Shown here: in pieces, positions 1-9,567 of the stretch
Numbering within the stretch: position 1 is the stretch's first letter
How the letters are laid out: each line of letters opens with the position of its first letter
Origin: Bacteroidales bacterium UBA3297
GTDB taxonomy: Bacteria > Bacteroidota > Bacteroidia > Bacteroidales > Paludibacteraceae
Direction of reading: 5' to 3'
DNA: 64,000 nt
Assembly (NCBI GenBank): GCA_002362105.1
Contig: DETD01000001.1
Coordinates: 1 to 64,000, forward strand
The notes under the pieces: model-generated
Seen by the model: only the letters and a program-made list of their open reading frames with translations
Told to the model about the DNA's origin: nothing
Database searches by the model: none
Translations under genes and position numbers: made by a program

Positions 1-460
1 CGAATGCACGGTTAGCCTCAGCCATCTTGTGCATGTCTTCCTTACGCTTGAACGCACCACCCTGAAGGTTGTAAGCGTCAGAGATTTCAGCGGCGAGTTT
101 CTCAGCCATAGAGTGGCCGCTTCTCTTACGAGCGTAGATAATCAAGTTCTTCATTGAAATAGATTCCTTACGGTCAGCGCGGATTTCAGTAGGAACCTGG
201 AAAGTAGCGCCACCAACGCGGCGAGACTTTACTTCAACCAATGGGGTGATATTTTCCAAAGCCTTCTTCCAGATGTCGAGCGGAGTCTTCTCCTCGTTAG
301 GGAACTTAGCCTTGAGGTTTTCCAATGCAGAATAGAAGATAGTATAAGCGATGCTCTTCTTTCCGTCGTACATCAAGTGGTTAACGAAACGTGTAACCAT
401 AACTTCGTTGAAAACGGGATCTGGTAAAATAACCCTTTTCTTTGGTGTTGATTTTCTCAT
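1..460 (-). CDS. rpsG: 30S ribosomal protein S7 (partial, C-terminal end cut by window edge)
   Basis: Encodes S7, the small-subunit protein that binds the 3' major domain of 16S rRNA and nucleates head assembly. The protein starts MRKSTPKKRVILPDP and contains the family stretch ending in KRSGHSMAEKLAAEI. About 153 codons are present. The bacteroidal protein is normally near 158 residues, so only the last few residues and the stop lie outside the window. The ATG at 458-460 is the only sensible start. It lies downstream of rpsL on the same strand with a spacer of about 145 bases, the usual str operon order (rpsL-rpsG-fusA), so fusA is expected just outside the window. Confidence 0.96.
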   Translation of the reverse strand, partial: MRKSTPKKRVILPDPVFNEVMVTRFVNHLMYDGKKSIAYTIFYSALENLKAKFPNEEKTPLDIWKKALENITPLVEVKSRRVGGATFQVPTEIRADRKESISMKNLIIYARKRSGHSMAEKLAAEISDAYNLQGGAFKRKEDMHKMAEANRAF

Positions 461-604
461 TTTTTTGAAAAATGTTCTGTTTTTGTTTTGGTTGCTAATA
501 CGCTTCAACGGGTACGTTTACCCATTTACTCAACCGGACCTTGCTACCAGTAAACTCAAACAATTGTTAATAATAGTAGTTATTAAAGGAAGAAATACTA
601 ATAA

Positions 605-991
<387 letters not shown>

Positions 992-1041
992 TTTTTTGAA
1001 CTTTTAATTAACTTTGATATATACTTACTAATAGTAGTTTG

Positions 1042-1049
1042 CAAAATTA
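1042..1049 (-). promoter_or_regulatory. Putative -7 promoter motif for rpsL-rpsG
   Basis: On the minus strand this reads TAATTTTG, matching the Bacteroidota -7 consensus TAnnTTTG, about 50 bases before the rpsL ATG. No convincing -33 TTTG was found at the right spacing, so the call rests on the -7 motif and position only. Confidence 0.5.
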
Positions 1050-1197
1050 CACAAAAAAAATGAATTGAGAAAATATATACGAAAAATTTCTATCATCCTG
1101 AATATAAAGCATAAAACTTTGGCTTTGAAACCATCGCACCACCCCACTATTTTTCATTTTCGGGTACAAACAACCCCCTAACTCTTCCTAGAAATGT

Positions 1198-1205
1198 TAT
1201 ATTTG
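1198..1205 (+). promoter_or_regulatory. Putative -7 promoter motif for the HD-domain membrane protein
   Basis: TATATTTG, an exact match to TAnnTTTG, 22 bases before the ATG at 1228. It implies a very short 5' untranslated leader. The divergent rpsL promoter lies about 150 bases away. Confidence 0.6.
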
Positions 1206-1227
1206 CATATATAAAATTAGAATTTTG

Positions 1228-3384
1228 ATGACTGAACAGAAAGATAACATCATTTTTCCAGAGTCTTCCGGCATTAAGGCCTACGAGGAGAAACTGCGGA
1301 TTAAGGAGCAAGAAGAGAAAAGCAAGCACAAAAAATGGGTGCAGATATACCTATTATATATAGCGGTGGCCGCCATCATCGTCTACATATTCCCTTCCGG
1401 TTCAAAGTTCAACTACTCGTACGAGATGGGAAAGCCCTGGATATACGAGGCCTTGACTGCGCCAGGCAACTTCCCCATTCTGAAGTCTGCCGACGAGATG
1501 ACGAAAGACTACAACATGCTTCTTAAACAGTACTACACTCCCTACTTCCATATTGACGAGTCGGTGGAGAAAGACATGCTGAAGAAATTCGACAAAGATG
1601 CCGAGAAAATGACGGCTAACTATGGAGAAGAATATACCTTATATATAAGGAAGCAGTTAAAGAAGATTTACAACGACGGCATTATCGACAACGACAACAA
1701 AGACAACATCGACAAACTAGGCATAAGCAAGATAAAACTGCGCCAAAAAGGCGAGAAGGACGAAGATGACTACTACGCCGACTTCGACCTGAAGAGCCAG
1801 CATACCATTAAAGAGGCCTACGAACTGATTGTCAACAACACGCCCCAAGGTTACAGCAAGAAGACCGTAACAGCCTACAACATCAACAACTACCTGAAGC
1901 CTACGCTAGTCTTTGAAGAAAGCATCTCGCAAGAGCAAAAAGACTACATCAGAAGCCAGATGTCTGACACCAAGGGAATGGTGCAAGACGGACAGAAGAT
2001 TGTAGACCGCGGTGACATTGTGTCGGCCGACACATATATGATACTGAACTCGCTAAAACACGAGATCGAAATCGGGAACATGGGTTCCACCTCAAAAACG
2101 GCCTTATTCGGGCAAGCCATCTGCGTGTTGTGTATCCTCACCGCCCTATTTCTGTATTTCGTCCTATTCCGCGACTTCTACATCAACAGACGCCGTATGC
2201 TCTTCGTGCTGGGAATGATAATCGGCCTTTGTGCCCTCACGGCTTACGTCACCCAGCTGTCTTACGAGGTGCGCGACCTTACAGTGTACATAATACCTTA
2301 TGCGATGGTACCAATCACCATCAGCACATTCTTCGATACCCGCACCGCCCTATTCACGCACTTGACCACAGTGCTTATCTGTTCACTGATAGCGCCACAC
2401 GAGTTTGAGTTTCTGTTGTTGCAGATTCTAATCGGAATGATCTGCATCAGCACCCTTAAAACCTTCTACCAGCGTTCACAGCTGTTCAAGACGGTCGGCA
2501 TCATCGCCAGCATCTATATTCTCACATACAGCGGATTGGTGTTGACCCACACCACCGGATGGGTACAGAACGACACCATGGTATATGTCTCATTCGTTAT
2601 AAATGCCATATTACTGCTGTTCTCATATCCGCTCATCTTCGTGTTTGAGAAACTGTTCAATTTCACATCAGACATCACTCTGGTAGAGCTTACCAATTCA
2701 AACAACCCACTACTCCGCCAATTTTCTGAAGTTGCGCCAGGCAGTTTCCAGCATTCGCTACAAGTTTCTAATCTGGCTAGCGACGCAGCAGACCACATCA
2801 ACTGCAACGCACTGCTTGCCCGCGCCGGCGCACTATACCACGACATCGGCAAGATGGCTAACCCTATCTACTTCACCGAGAACCAGAATGGCTTCAACCC
2901 ACATGCAAAGCTGTCGCCAATGGATAGTGTGCGAATCATTACCAACCACGTTACAGACGGACTCATTATTGCACGACGAAACAGTCTGCCAAAGCAGTTG
3001 CAAGACTTCATAGAGAGCCACCATGGTAAAAATCCGGTCCGTTACTTCTACAACACATATTGCAACGAGCATCCCGACGAAGAGGTCAACATCGCAGACT
3101 TCTCATACAAAGGAAAACTACCTAGCACTAAGGAAGAGGCGATAGTAATGATTTGCGATTCGGTGGAAGCAGCCTCTAGAAGTTTGGACTCTTATACAAA
3201 CGAAAAAATTAACGACCTCGTTGAGCGACTGGTTGCAGCCCAACTTAAAGACGGAGCCTTTGCCGATGCCCCTATCACTCTGAAGGAAATAGAGACCATC
3301 AAGACGGTGTTAAAGGAAAAACTAAAGAACCTTTATCACACACGCATCCGTTATCCGGAATTAAACAAAGAGAACAAAAAATAA
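1228..3384 (+). CDS. 7TM receptor with intracellular HD hydrolase (PgpH-type cyclic dinucleotide phosphodiesterase family)
   Basis: A 718-residue membrane phosphodiesterase candidate. One hydrophobic helix near residues 38-55 is followed by a long extracytoplasmic region (to about 290), then seven closely spaced membrane helices (about 290-480), then a cytoplasmic HD domain. The HD domain shows HSLQVSNLA, then the catalytic His538-Asp539 in LYHDIGKM, and later HHG and CDSVEAA motifs. This is the 7TMR-HDED / 7TM-7TMR_HD / HD order. In Listeria, PgpH of this architecture hydrolyses cyclic di-AMP; that activity here is inferred. ATG 1228 is preferred over the TTG just before it because the -7 motif leaves little leader. 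Transcription ends at a strong shared hairpin. Confidence 0.9.
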   Translation: MTEQKDNIIFPESSGIKAYEEKLRIKEQEEKSKHKKWVQIYLLYIAVAAIIVYIFPSGSKFNYSYEMGKPWIYEALTAPGNFPILKSADEMTKDYNMLLKQYYTPYFHIDESVEKDMLKKFDKDAEKMTANYGEEYTLYIRKQLKKIYNDGIIDNDNKDNIDKLGISKIKLRQKGEKDEDDYYADFDLKSQHTIKEAYELIVNNTPQGYSKKTVTAYNINNYLKPTLVFEESISQEQKDYIRSQMSDTKGMVQDGQKIVDRGDIVSADTYMILNSLKHEIEIGNMGSTSKTALFGQAICVLCILTALFLYFVLFRDFYINRRRMLFVLGMIIGLCALTAYVTQLSYEVRDLTVYIIPYAMVPITISTFFDTRTALFTHLTTVLICSLIAPHEFEFLLLQILIGMICISTLKTFYQRSQLFKTVGIIASIYILTYSGLVLTHTTGWVQNDTMVYVSFVINAILLLFSYPLIFVFEKLFNFTSDITLVELTNSNNPLLRQFSEVAPGSFQHSLQVSNLASDAADHINCNALLARAGALYHDIGKMANPIYFTENQNGFNPHAKLSPMDSVRIITNHVTDGLIIARRNSLPKQLQDFIESHHGKNPVRYFYNTYCNEHPDEEVNIADFSYKGKLPSTKEEAIVMICDSVEAASRSLDSYTNEKINDLVERLVAAQLKDGAFADAPITLKEIETIKTVLKEKLKNLYHTRIRYPELNKENKK

Positions 3385-3394
3385 CGAGGCTCAA

Positions 3395-3442
3395 AAATAC
3401 GAATGGAGAGTAAATGAATTCATTTACCCTCCATTCGTATTT
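3395..3442. terminator. Bidirectional terminator between convergent genes
   Basis: A 22-base arm (3395-3416) and its complement (3421-3442) with one mismatch around a 4-base loop AATT. A-rich and T-rich flanks on both sides fit termination of the plus-strand HD gene and the minus-strand propeller lipoprotein gene. Confidence 0.85.
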
Positions 3443-3455
3443 ATAACCTATTGAT

Positions 3456-4997
3456 TTACTTCATTTGTGTAGCGCCAGACACAGCATCTGTCTGTTTCTC
3501 TATCGGAGAGCCGTAAGTAGCTTTTAGTTCCTCTGAATTAATCACAGACTGGAAATCGGACGGATTAAACTTCACCGGAGACGTAGAGAACTCAGGCACA
3601 TTGTAGCACTTCAACAAGTTCAAATCGTGCCGAGGATCATCGTGGGGAATCAGCACCGGTTTCGACGCTTTCCCGTCAGCACCGATATGTGAGAAATATG
3701 GCCGCGAGTAGTTTCCATCGAACCGGCGCGAAGAAAAGACGAACCACTTGCTGTTTTTCGACCAATCGTGATAGCTGTCCGATTCAGTAGAACAATTAAT
3801 CTCGTCAAGAGCCCGGACAGTCATGCTATCCAGCCTCATCAAATACAAGTCAGCCGACTTGTTCGTCTGTGTCGAGGTGCCATAATTTGCCTCCGTGAAC
3901 AAAAGATATTTGCCATCGGGAGAGACGCGCGGATATGTTGCGCTCCTCATTTTCGACGCAGCATTATACACCAGTTCCGGTTTCCCCCAAGATAGGGAAT
4001 CGGCATTGAACGCCATACGGAACAAGTTATAGCGCATTTTAAAGACAGCATGAGGTCCCTTAAAGACAGAGTCGGAAGAGTTATAGTAAAGATACTTGCC
4101 ATCGGGAGACCAGTTCGGATTCGTTTCCTGACTATTTCTAGTACGCTGGACAGCTGTAACCTCATTCTTCTCGATATTGTAAAGGACCAGATCTGAATAC
4201 AGGTCAAAAGGCTCCACCTTATTCAGTGCGAAAGTTGGGAAATTCTGTTTAATCACATTCGAAGAGAACGCAATTAAAGGAAGGTTCGGATGCCATGCAG
4301 GATAGACCGTTCCTGCGAACATATCACCCGTACGCGTATTAATCTTTTTCACCTGACCATTATACGTCAGAATAAGACCACCATTTGCTCCACGGTAATA
4401 GAACATCTTATTCTCGGGATGGTTCCGCTGAGCCGTATGGCAGTTCACGCACTTCTGGCCGCGTATATTAGGGTCTTTATGTGAACGGTGATTGTCGAAA
4501 ATGACAGACTGGACTCCATTTTCCAAATCATACTGGTAAACACCTATTTCACCAGTTCCCATATAAGAAGGTTCAATAAGGCGGTAAGTCAGATATCGGT
4601 CAATAGAATCGGCACAAACCTGGATATTGAACGGCTTATAATGAATCCAAGCCCCCCTTTGTCGGGCATAGACATCATACTTCAAGTTTTTACCGACATT
4701 GGCAGCCAACATAGCCCTCCATTCGGCAACCGGTATTTTGAAAGCATTATCGGAATTGCCCGAAACAGCAACCACATCACCCGTTTCAGGGGTAATCGTC
4801 AACACACACGCTTCAGCACTGTCGCGCAAGAAGAAATTCATTGGCGCGATATTGACAGGAACGACACAATTGGCATAATCGGGGAACAAGACCGCCTCCG
4901 CATCTTTCTCCGCAAAAGAGTCAGGCACTTTAGTCGAGCAAGCGGCCACTAGGAGAGACGCTCCTACAAAAAATATTGTATTTAAACTATACTTCAT
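3456..4997 (-). CDS. Beta-propeller (TolB/PD40-like) lipoprotein with a CxxCH haem-attachment motif
   Basis: A 513-residue exported lipoprotein. The signal peptide ends in LVAAC, placing the lipidated cysteine at residue 20. A single c-type haem motif, Cys183-x-x-Cys186-His187 (KCVNCH), sits between an N-terminal region and a series of TolB/PD40-like blades recognised by repeated phrases such as NPNWSPDGKYLYY, YPRVSPDGKYLLF and HDWSKNSKWFVF. This suggests a periplasmic or surface propeller carrying one covalently bound haem; haem attachment is inferred and would need cytochrome c maturation genes elsewhere. It follows the DUF6057 gene by only 8 bases, so the two are almost certainly co-transcribed. 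The substrate or electron partner is unknown. Confidence 0.8.
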   Translation of the reverse strand: MKYSLNTIFFVGASLLVAACSTKVPDSFAEKDAEAVLFPDYANCVVPVNIAPMNFFLRDSAEACVLTITPETGDVVAVSGNSDNAFKIPVAEWRAMLAANVGKNLKYDVYARQRGAWIHYKPFNIQVCADSIDRYLTYRLIEPSYMGTGEIGVYQYDLENGVQSVIFDNHRSHKDPNIRGQKCVNCHTAQRNHPENKMFYYRGANGGLILTYNGQVKKINTRTGDMFAGTVYPAWHPNLPLIAFSSNVIKQNFPTFALNKVEPFDLYSDLVLYNIEKNEVTAVQRTRNSQETNPNWSPDGKYLYYNSSDSVFKGPHAVFKMRYNLFRMAFNADSLSWGKPELVYNAASKMRSATYPRVSPDGKYLLFTEANYGTSTQTNKSADLYLMRLDSMTVRALDEINCSTESDSYHDWSKNSKWFVFSSRRFDGNYSRPYFSHIGADGKASKPVLIPHDDPRHDLNLLKCYNVPEFSTSPVKFNPSDFQSVINSEELKATYGSPIEKQTDAVSGATQMK

Positions 4998-5005
4998 ATC
5001 TTACA

Positions 5006-6799
5006 TCATTTGCGGGTTTTCAAATTTGCGGCAGAAGGGTACGGGTTTCCGAATAACAGGTAATAGACATACATACCCTTATAGTCTTTCAAGGCCTCTG
5101 CTCCATTTTCCGGGTCGTTAGCATAGTTTCTGGCCTGGTAAACAAAATTAGCCACCCGGGTGTTCACCTCCGGACTAATTGGGAAGAGTCTTCTAACATC
5201 TAGTTTGGTGTTAAGCGCATACAAGCAGACAACCTCCTGCATACACACAGGCATCTGCTGTTTATACATATTCTGCACAATCTTCAAATCGTCCATAAAC
5301 TGCTCGGTCCGTTTGGTATACAGTTCCAACAACATTCTGCGCTCCATATTTACCGGGTCAAGGTTCGTGAAAGAAGAGAACAGCGACGGCAAATCGTACG
5401 TTCCCGACAGAATTGACTCCGGAATCTGCGAAGCATACGTTTCTCCATAAATAGGATAAGCGTTAAAGAAGGCTTGCTGGTTACCGGCATACTTTTCCAC
5501 TTCCTCGGCCCACGAAGAGTAGCACATGGTCTGTTTCAACTGGCCGAGATACTTCAAGGCAACTTCCTTCTCGCCCTGAATAAGGGCAGTCGTCGCAAAA
5601 CGTTTCAGCGTGCTAACACTGCGGTGTACATTTGTCCACGCTTCCATACCCCAGAATGTAGCCATATTCAACTGAGAAGAATAAAAGAACAAATCGGGAT
5701 AAAAAATAAGCGGATCGAGATTCGAGTAAGGTGAATTAAGTGTATCGTAACGAACCGGGAAATTGAACAACTGTTCTGAGAGTTTGTCGTTTTCCAGAAG
5801 GGCCACATAACGGTAAGCGGCAATTGAGCGGGTTGGGCGTTCCACTTTATTTGCAGCCGCCAAAACACCGTCCCAATCATGGAAATCGGAGCAACGCTGC
5901 ATTTTATAAATAGTCCTGCAGTTCGCATCGCGATACGAAAAGAAAAAAGACAATGCAAAAAGAACCACGAGAGAGCCAGCAACAACAGGCATCTTTTCAA
6001 AACGTTCAACCGTAAAATCAGCGTTCAACGCAGAAACGAGCACTGCCGAAATAATGGCCATCAGCCCATAAGCAAACACATTAAAGAAATAAGGGACAGG
6101 CAGTGGTGCCAAAAGCACAAACGAATAGTTTTCCTGATAGATAGAAGTTTCTAACACAGGGACAAGCAACGCGACAACCAATCCGACAACAAAGAGTTTA
6201 ACTGCCTTGCTCCGTTCCGTTGTCCAACGGGTCGCGCCAATCAGCAAGAGCGAAACTGGAGCATATATACCAATCAGCAGATGGAAGACCACAGCCAGTA
6301 CAGCACTAACTGCAAATCCGACCTTTTCATTACGCCTTATAAGTCTGTCTCCTACGAGGGCAAGCAGCAAAGACAGCAACAGTCCCAACTCAAGCGACAC
6401 AAAAAACGAAGTGTCGAAATTCTCGTAGACAGCATATCCGGCAGAGCTTTGCGCCATCAAAAGGAATAGCGGTGGAATAAAGCCCACCAGCAGCCTTGTA
6501 TAACTACGCACGCCGACCAGCACAGCCAACAACCGTTCGACACCAACCAAGCCTGCGGCTGCAACGCCAGCCCCCAACAGCGGATAATAAGAAAGTTGAA
6601 GCAACCACTTCGACACATAGACTAATACGCCAGCCGACTGCGGAAGGGTTTCACCAGCAAAAACCGAGTTTCCCAGAAACAGGTTCTCGGCCTGTAACCT
6701 ATACAGGTAATCGCCATTGTAAATGCCAAGGAAGAACAAGGCGAACAAAAAGAGAGCCGCCTCGCAACACCACCAGACATGTTTAAGAGAAATTTTCAT
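5006..6799 (-). CDS. DUF6057-like polytopic membrane protein
   Basis: A 597-residue protein. The first half (about residues 10-300) is a run of around eight or more hydrophobic helices. The second half is soluble, helical-looking and free of membrane segments, with a TPR-like character (VALKYLGQLKQT, YTKRTEQFMDDLKIVQNMY). The pattern resembles the Bacteroidota family known as DUF6057, for which no function is established. It is transcribed ahead of the haem-motif propeller lipoprotein with an 8-base gap, so a joint role in the envelope is likely. No catalytic motif was recognised. The ATG at 6797-6799 is followed at once by a positively charged N-terminus and the first helix, supporting this start. 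Confidence 0.7.
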   Translation of the reverse strand: MKISLKHVWWCCEAALFLFALFFLGIYNGDYLYRLQAENLFLGNSVFAGETLPQSAGVLVYVSKWLLQLSYYPLLGAGVAAAGLVGVERLLAVLVGVRSYTRLLVGFIPPLFLLMAQSSAGYAVYENFDTSFFVSLELGLLLSLLLALVGDRLIRRNEKVGFAVSAVLAVVFHLLIGIYAPVSLLLIGATRWTTERSKAVKLFVVGLVVALLVPVLETSIYQENYSFVLLAPLPVPYFFNVFAYGLMAIISAVLVSALNADFTVERFEKMPVVAGSLVVLFALSFFFSYRDANCRTIYKMQRCSDFHDWDGVLAAANKVERPTRSIAAYRYVALLENDKLSEQLFNFPVRYDTLNSPYSNLDPLIFYPDLFFYSSQLNMATFWGMEAWTNVHRSVSTLKRFATTALIQGEKEVALKYLGQLKQTMCYSSWAEEVEKYAGNQQAFFNAYPIYGETYASQIPESILSGTYDLPSLFSSFTNLDPVNMERRMLLELYTKRTEQFMDDLKIVQNMYKQQMPVCMQEVVCLYALNTKLDVRRLFPISPEVNTRVANFVYQARNYANDPENGAEALKDYKGMYVYYLLFGNPYPSAANLKTRK

Positions 6800-6835
6800 A
6801 AAGCGATATTGTTTAAGAAAAGGAAAGATTGTTCA

Positions 6836-6872
6836 AAACAAAAAAATCCAAACAAGTCATACTCGTTTGGAT
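6836..6872 (-). terminator. Rho-independent terminator of the tRNA-Arg gene
   Basis: Read on the minus strand, an 8-base stem ATCCAAAC / GTTTGGAT (6865-6872 and 6846-6853) closes an 11-base loop and is followed by a run of T (complement of 6840-6846). It lies 14 bases beyond the tRNA 3' end. Confidence 0.75.
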
Positions 6873-6885
6873 TTGAAAACCTAAG

Positions 6886-6959
6886 TGATTGAGAAGGGAT
6901 TCGAACCCTTGACCCACAGCTTAGAAGGCTGTTGCTCTATCCAGCTGAGCTACTCAACC
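6886..6959 (-). tRNA. tRNA-Arg, anticodon TCT (reads AGA/AGG)
   Basis: On the minus strand the acceptor arm GGTTGAG pairs with CTCAATC (one G-U wobble), followed by discriminator A. The D arm has GCTC...GAGC, the anticodon arm ACAGC-CTTCTAA-GCTGT presents TCT, and the T arm contains GGTTCGAATCC. Length 74 nt. CCA is not encoded, since the genome continues CTTAGG. A terminator follows it, so it appears to be a single-gene unit downstream of tamL. Confidence 0.97.
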
Positions 6960-7027
6960 GAACCTTTACGTTTTGCAATGCAAAATTATCACATTTTTTT
7001 AGAAGTTCAAAATTTCAATATCTGTTT

Positions 7028-9370
7028 TTAGAACGGATAACCAATTGCGAAGTGTAAAGCAAAGTCATCTTTCCACTTTATATTGGAAAAACGCCACTTC
7101 TGCCGCCCCGGTTCATCTTTCGGGTCGTAGCACTTCATACCCATATCTAACCTGCAGAGGAAGTATTTAAAATCGAACCGGAGTCCCAATCCATAAGATA
7201 GGGCAATCTGTTTCCACACGTTTTTGAAATCGAACACGCCACCAGGCGCAAAATCGTAATCACGTATATTCCAGATGTTACCCGCATCGAGGAATGCAGC
7301 GCCTTCCATTATCCAAAACAATTTCGAGCGGTACTCCGCATTCATGGTCAACTCTATATTACCCGACTGGCTGACAAAGTCTTCCCTGTCGAACAACGCC
7401 GAGCCTGGGCCCAAAGTTCTAACAGACCATCCTCTGACACCATTGGCACCACCACCAAAGAAACGTTTTTCGAAAGGGACCATATAGGCGTTACCATACG
7501 GAACCTCAACTCCAAGTCTCCCATGAAACACCATGCGGTTCTTTTCATCAAGAAATTTATTGTAGGCGAACTCACCCAATCCCTTGACGTATTGTGCGAA
7601 TGGCACACCCCCCACAGCATAACGCAGGCTATGGGTTGTGGTGTCGAGCACTTGTTCAAAATCGAACATTCGGCCCAAACCATACAACGCATTACCAGCC
7701 AACTCGACAGAGACCTTAAACATCCACTTGTCAAGACGCATCCTGCTGCTTTGGTTATCATAAACCATCGAGGCACCAGAAGACACAATCAGGTGGTCGT
7801 TATAGCTTTCTAGCAGAACCGAGTACTTCGGATCTTTATATCGTTCTCTAAAATCGCCCCTCACGTCATGAACATCGACATAATTAACATTCAAAGCATC
7901 GATTGAATAAGAGAAGAAGCGTCGTGCCGTCCACGAATAAGTTTCGGAAGCCGTAAAAATTCGTCGGTCATATTCCCACCGTCTCTGATCGTTATAAGCC
8001 AAAGCGAACTCTGTTTGGGAATTATTCACCCTGCGTCGGAAGTCATTCGACAAGAAAGGGAAGACGAACTGAGGGAACGTTAACGAGGTAGAAGCATCAA
8101 ACTCCCAGATTACTTTTTCCTCAAAACTTTTATCTCTCGACTTTCCCGTCACCTCTTCAAAAGCACCTCGCGCCTTAAATGTCAGAAGTTCCGACCCATG
8201 GAACAGATTCCTGTGCTGCAGCATACCTGTAACAGCGGCCCCCAAGTCTCCAGAAGAATTGGTTCCTTCCAAATCGAGAGAAAACGAGTGTGCCTTATTT
8301 GGAGCCAGAAGCACATCACACTCTAACAGGTTGTCTTCTGTTTTCAGGTCACGGAAAGTGATTTCTGCGGAGCGGATTATGCCCAAGCCACTAAAACGGG
8401 TATACGTTTGGTTCACAAAACCACTATTATACCACATACCCGGAATGACACGCAAGTTGTTCCGGACCATTTTAGGGCGGAGTAACGGACGCTTTTCATA
8501 ATAAAGGACGACGTTCGACGCCACACTGTCTGAAGCATAAGTTCCAAGCGGCCTTACTGTAGAGCTAGAGGTTGGCAGCGTAAGCACATTCACATTGCCT
8601 ATCATATAGCGCGGATGTTGTGTTTCCTGCACATTATCATCGTCAGCCTTTATGGTGTAAGGTTTCAGCAGCAAGGTCAGGTCCACTTGGTGAGAACGCA
8701 GCGAGCTGTCTGCCACATACGACACATAGTCTTTTGTGAAATAATAATAACCGTTTCTCCGTGCAATGTTAGCGATACGGTCGCGCTCTGCATTTAGGAC
8801 ATCGGTATCGAACAAATTGCCCGACACCAATTTCGTAGTAGAGAATCGGTTCCTTTTTATCAGACTTCCCAACAAGGTGTCGTTATGGTAATCGTATGAG
8901 ATATTACGGATTCTATAAGGCGTATTTTCCTCAACCTTATAGATAACCTTCACTTTTTTCCCACTATACACGACCGAATCGTAAACCTCGGCATTCAGAT
9001 ATCCTTTCGTCTTGAAATACTGCTCCAGTTTTTTATCGGAGCGTAGGGTCTGGTATTCGTCATACAAAACCGGAGGTTCACCCATGCGACGCAGCCACCG
9101 GTTTCTGCGTTTCGAGGTATCACGCCCCGAAAGGCTGTAAGTACCCAAGCGCAAACGCGCCATACCAAACGCGCGGAAGTTCGGTTGTTGTGTCAGATAA
9201 GTCTCCAATTCGGCAGACTTCATACCAGGAGCATTTGTACGAATATCAACCTGGTCGAGCAGGTATTGCCCTTCGGGTACATATTTAGTAACAGAGCATG
9301 ACACCGACAGCAAAGCCAACACGGTGTAAAAAACAACTCTGACCAATATGTTCGAATATCTACGGTTCAT
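7028..9370 (-). CDS. tamL: TamL, Omp85-family outer membrane lipoprotein (BamA/TamA relative)
   Basis: A 780-residue outer membrane protein of the Omp85 superfamily. It begins with a lipoprotein signal (ALLSVSC), which separates TamL of Bacteroidota from proteobacterial TamA. POTRA-type repeats occupy roughly residues 30-330 (for example KVIYKVEENTPYRIRNISY), followed by a C-terminal 16-strand barrel (surface antigen domain). The barrel contains the conserved FFGGGANGVRGWSVRTLGPG segment, the counterpart of the VRGF/Y motif that inserts into the barrel lumen. It ends in an aromatic-terminated strand (HFAIGYPF), as barrels do. The expected partner TamB is not in this window. Assembly of surface or outer membrane proteins is the family role; the client is unknown. 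Confidence 0.88.
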   Translation of the reverse strand: MNRRYSNILVRVVFYTVLALLSVSCSVTKYVPEGQYLLDQVDIRTNAPGMKSAELETYLTQQPNFRAFGMARLRLGTYSLSGRDTSKRRNRWLRRMGEPPVLYDEYQTLRSDKKLEQYFKTKGYLNAEVYDSVVYSGKKVKVIYKVEENTPYRIRNISYDYHNDTLLGSLIKRNRFSTTKLVSGNLFDTDVLNAERDRIANIARRNGYYYFTKDYVSYVADSSLRSHQVDLTLLLKPYTIKADDDNVQETQHPRYMIGNVNVLTLPTSSSTVRPLGTYASDSVASNVVLYYEKRPLLRPKMVRNNLRVIPGMWYNSGFVNQTYTRFSGLGIIRSAEITFRDLKTEDNLLECDVLLAPNKAHSFSLDLEGTNSSGDLGAAVTGMLQHRNLFHGSELLTFKARGAFEEVTGKSRDKSFEEKVIWEFDASTSLTFPQFVFPFLSNDFRRRVNNSQTEFALAYNDQRRWEYDRRIFTASETYSWTARRFFSYSIDALNVNYVDVHDVRGDFRERYKDPKYSVLLESYNDHLIVSSGASMVYDNQSSRMRLDKWMFKVSVELAGNALYGLGRMFDFEQVLDTTTHSLRYAVGGVPFAQYVKGLGEFAYNKFLDEKNRMVFHGRLGVEVPYGNAYMVPFEKRFFGGGANGVRGWSVRTLGPGSALFDREDFVSQSGNIELTMNAEYRSKLFWIMEGAAFLDAGNIWNIRDYDFAPGGVFDFKNVWKQIALSYGLGLRFDFKYFLCRLDMGMKCYDPKDEPGRQKWRFSNIKWKDDFALHFAIGYPF

Positions 9371-9522
9371 GAATCCAGCCTAAAAGGCAAAATTTTCACA
9401 AAATTAGCACATTTAACCCATTAAATGCGTTTTCCTACGCACCTAAAATAAACATATAACGAAACATTAACAGATAGACGTATAGTAAAAGGCATTTATT
9501 TCCTTTTATCGGGTGCTTTTTC

Positions 9523-9530
9523 TATATTTG
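9523..9530 (+). promoter_or_regulatory. Putative -7 promoter motif for glmM
   Basis: TATATTTG, exact TAnnTTTG, 37 bases upstream of the glmM ATG. It would give a leader of about 30 bases. Confidence 0.55.
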
Positions 9531-9567
9531 CCACAGCAAAACAGAAAATTCACAACACTTTATCATA

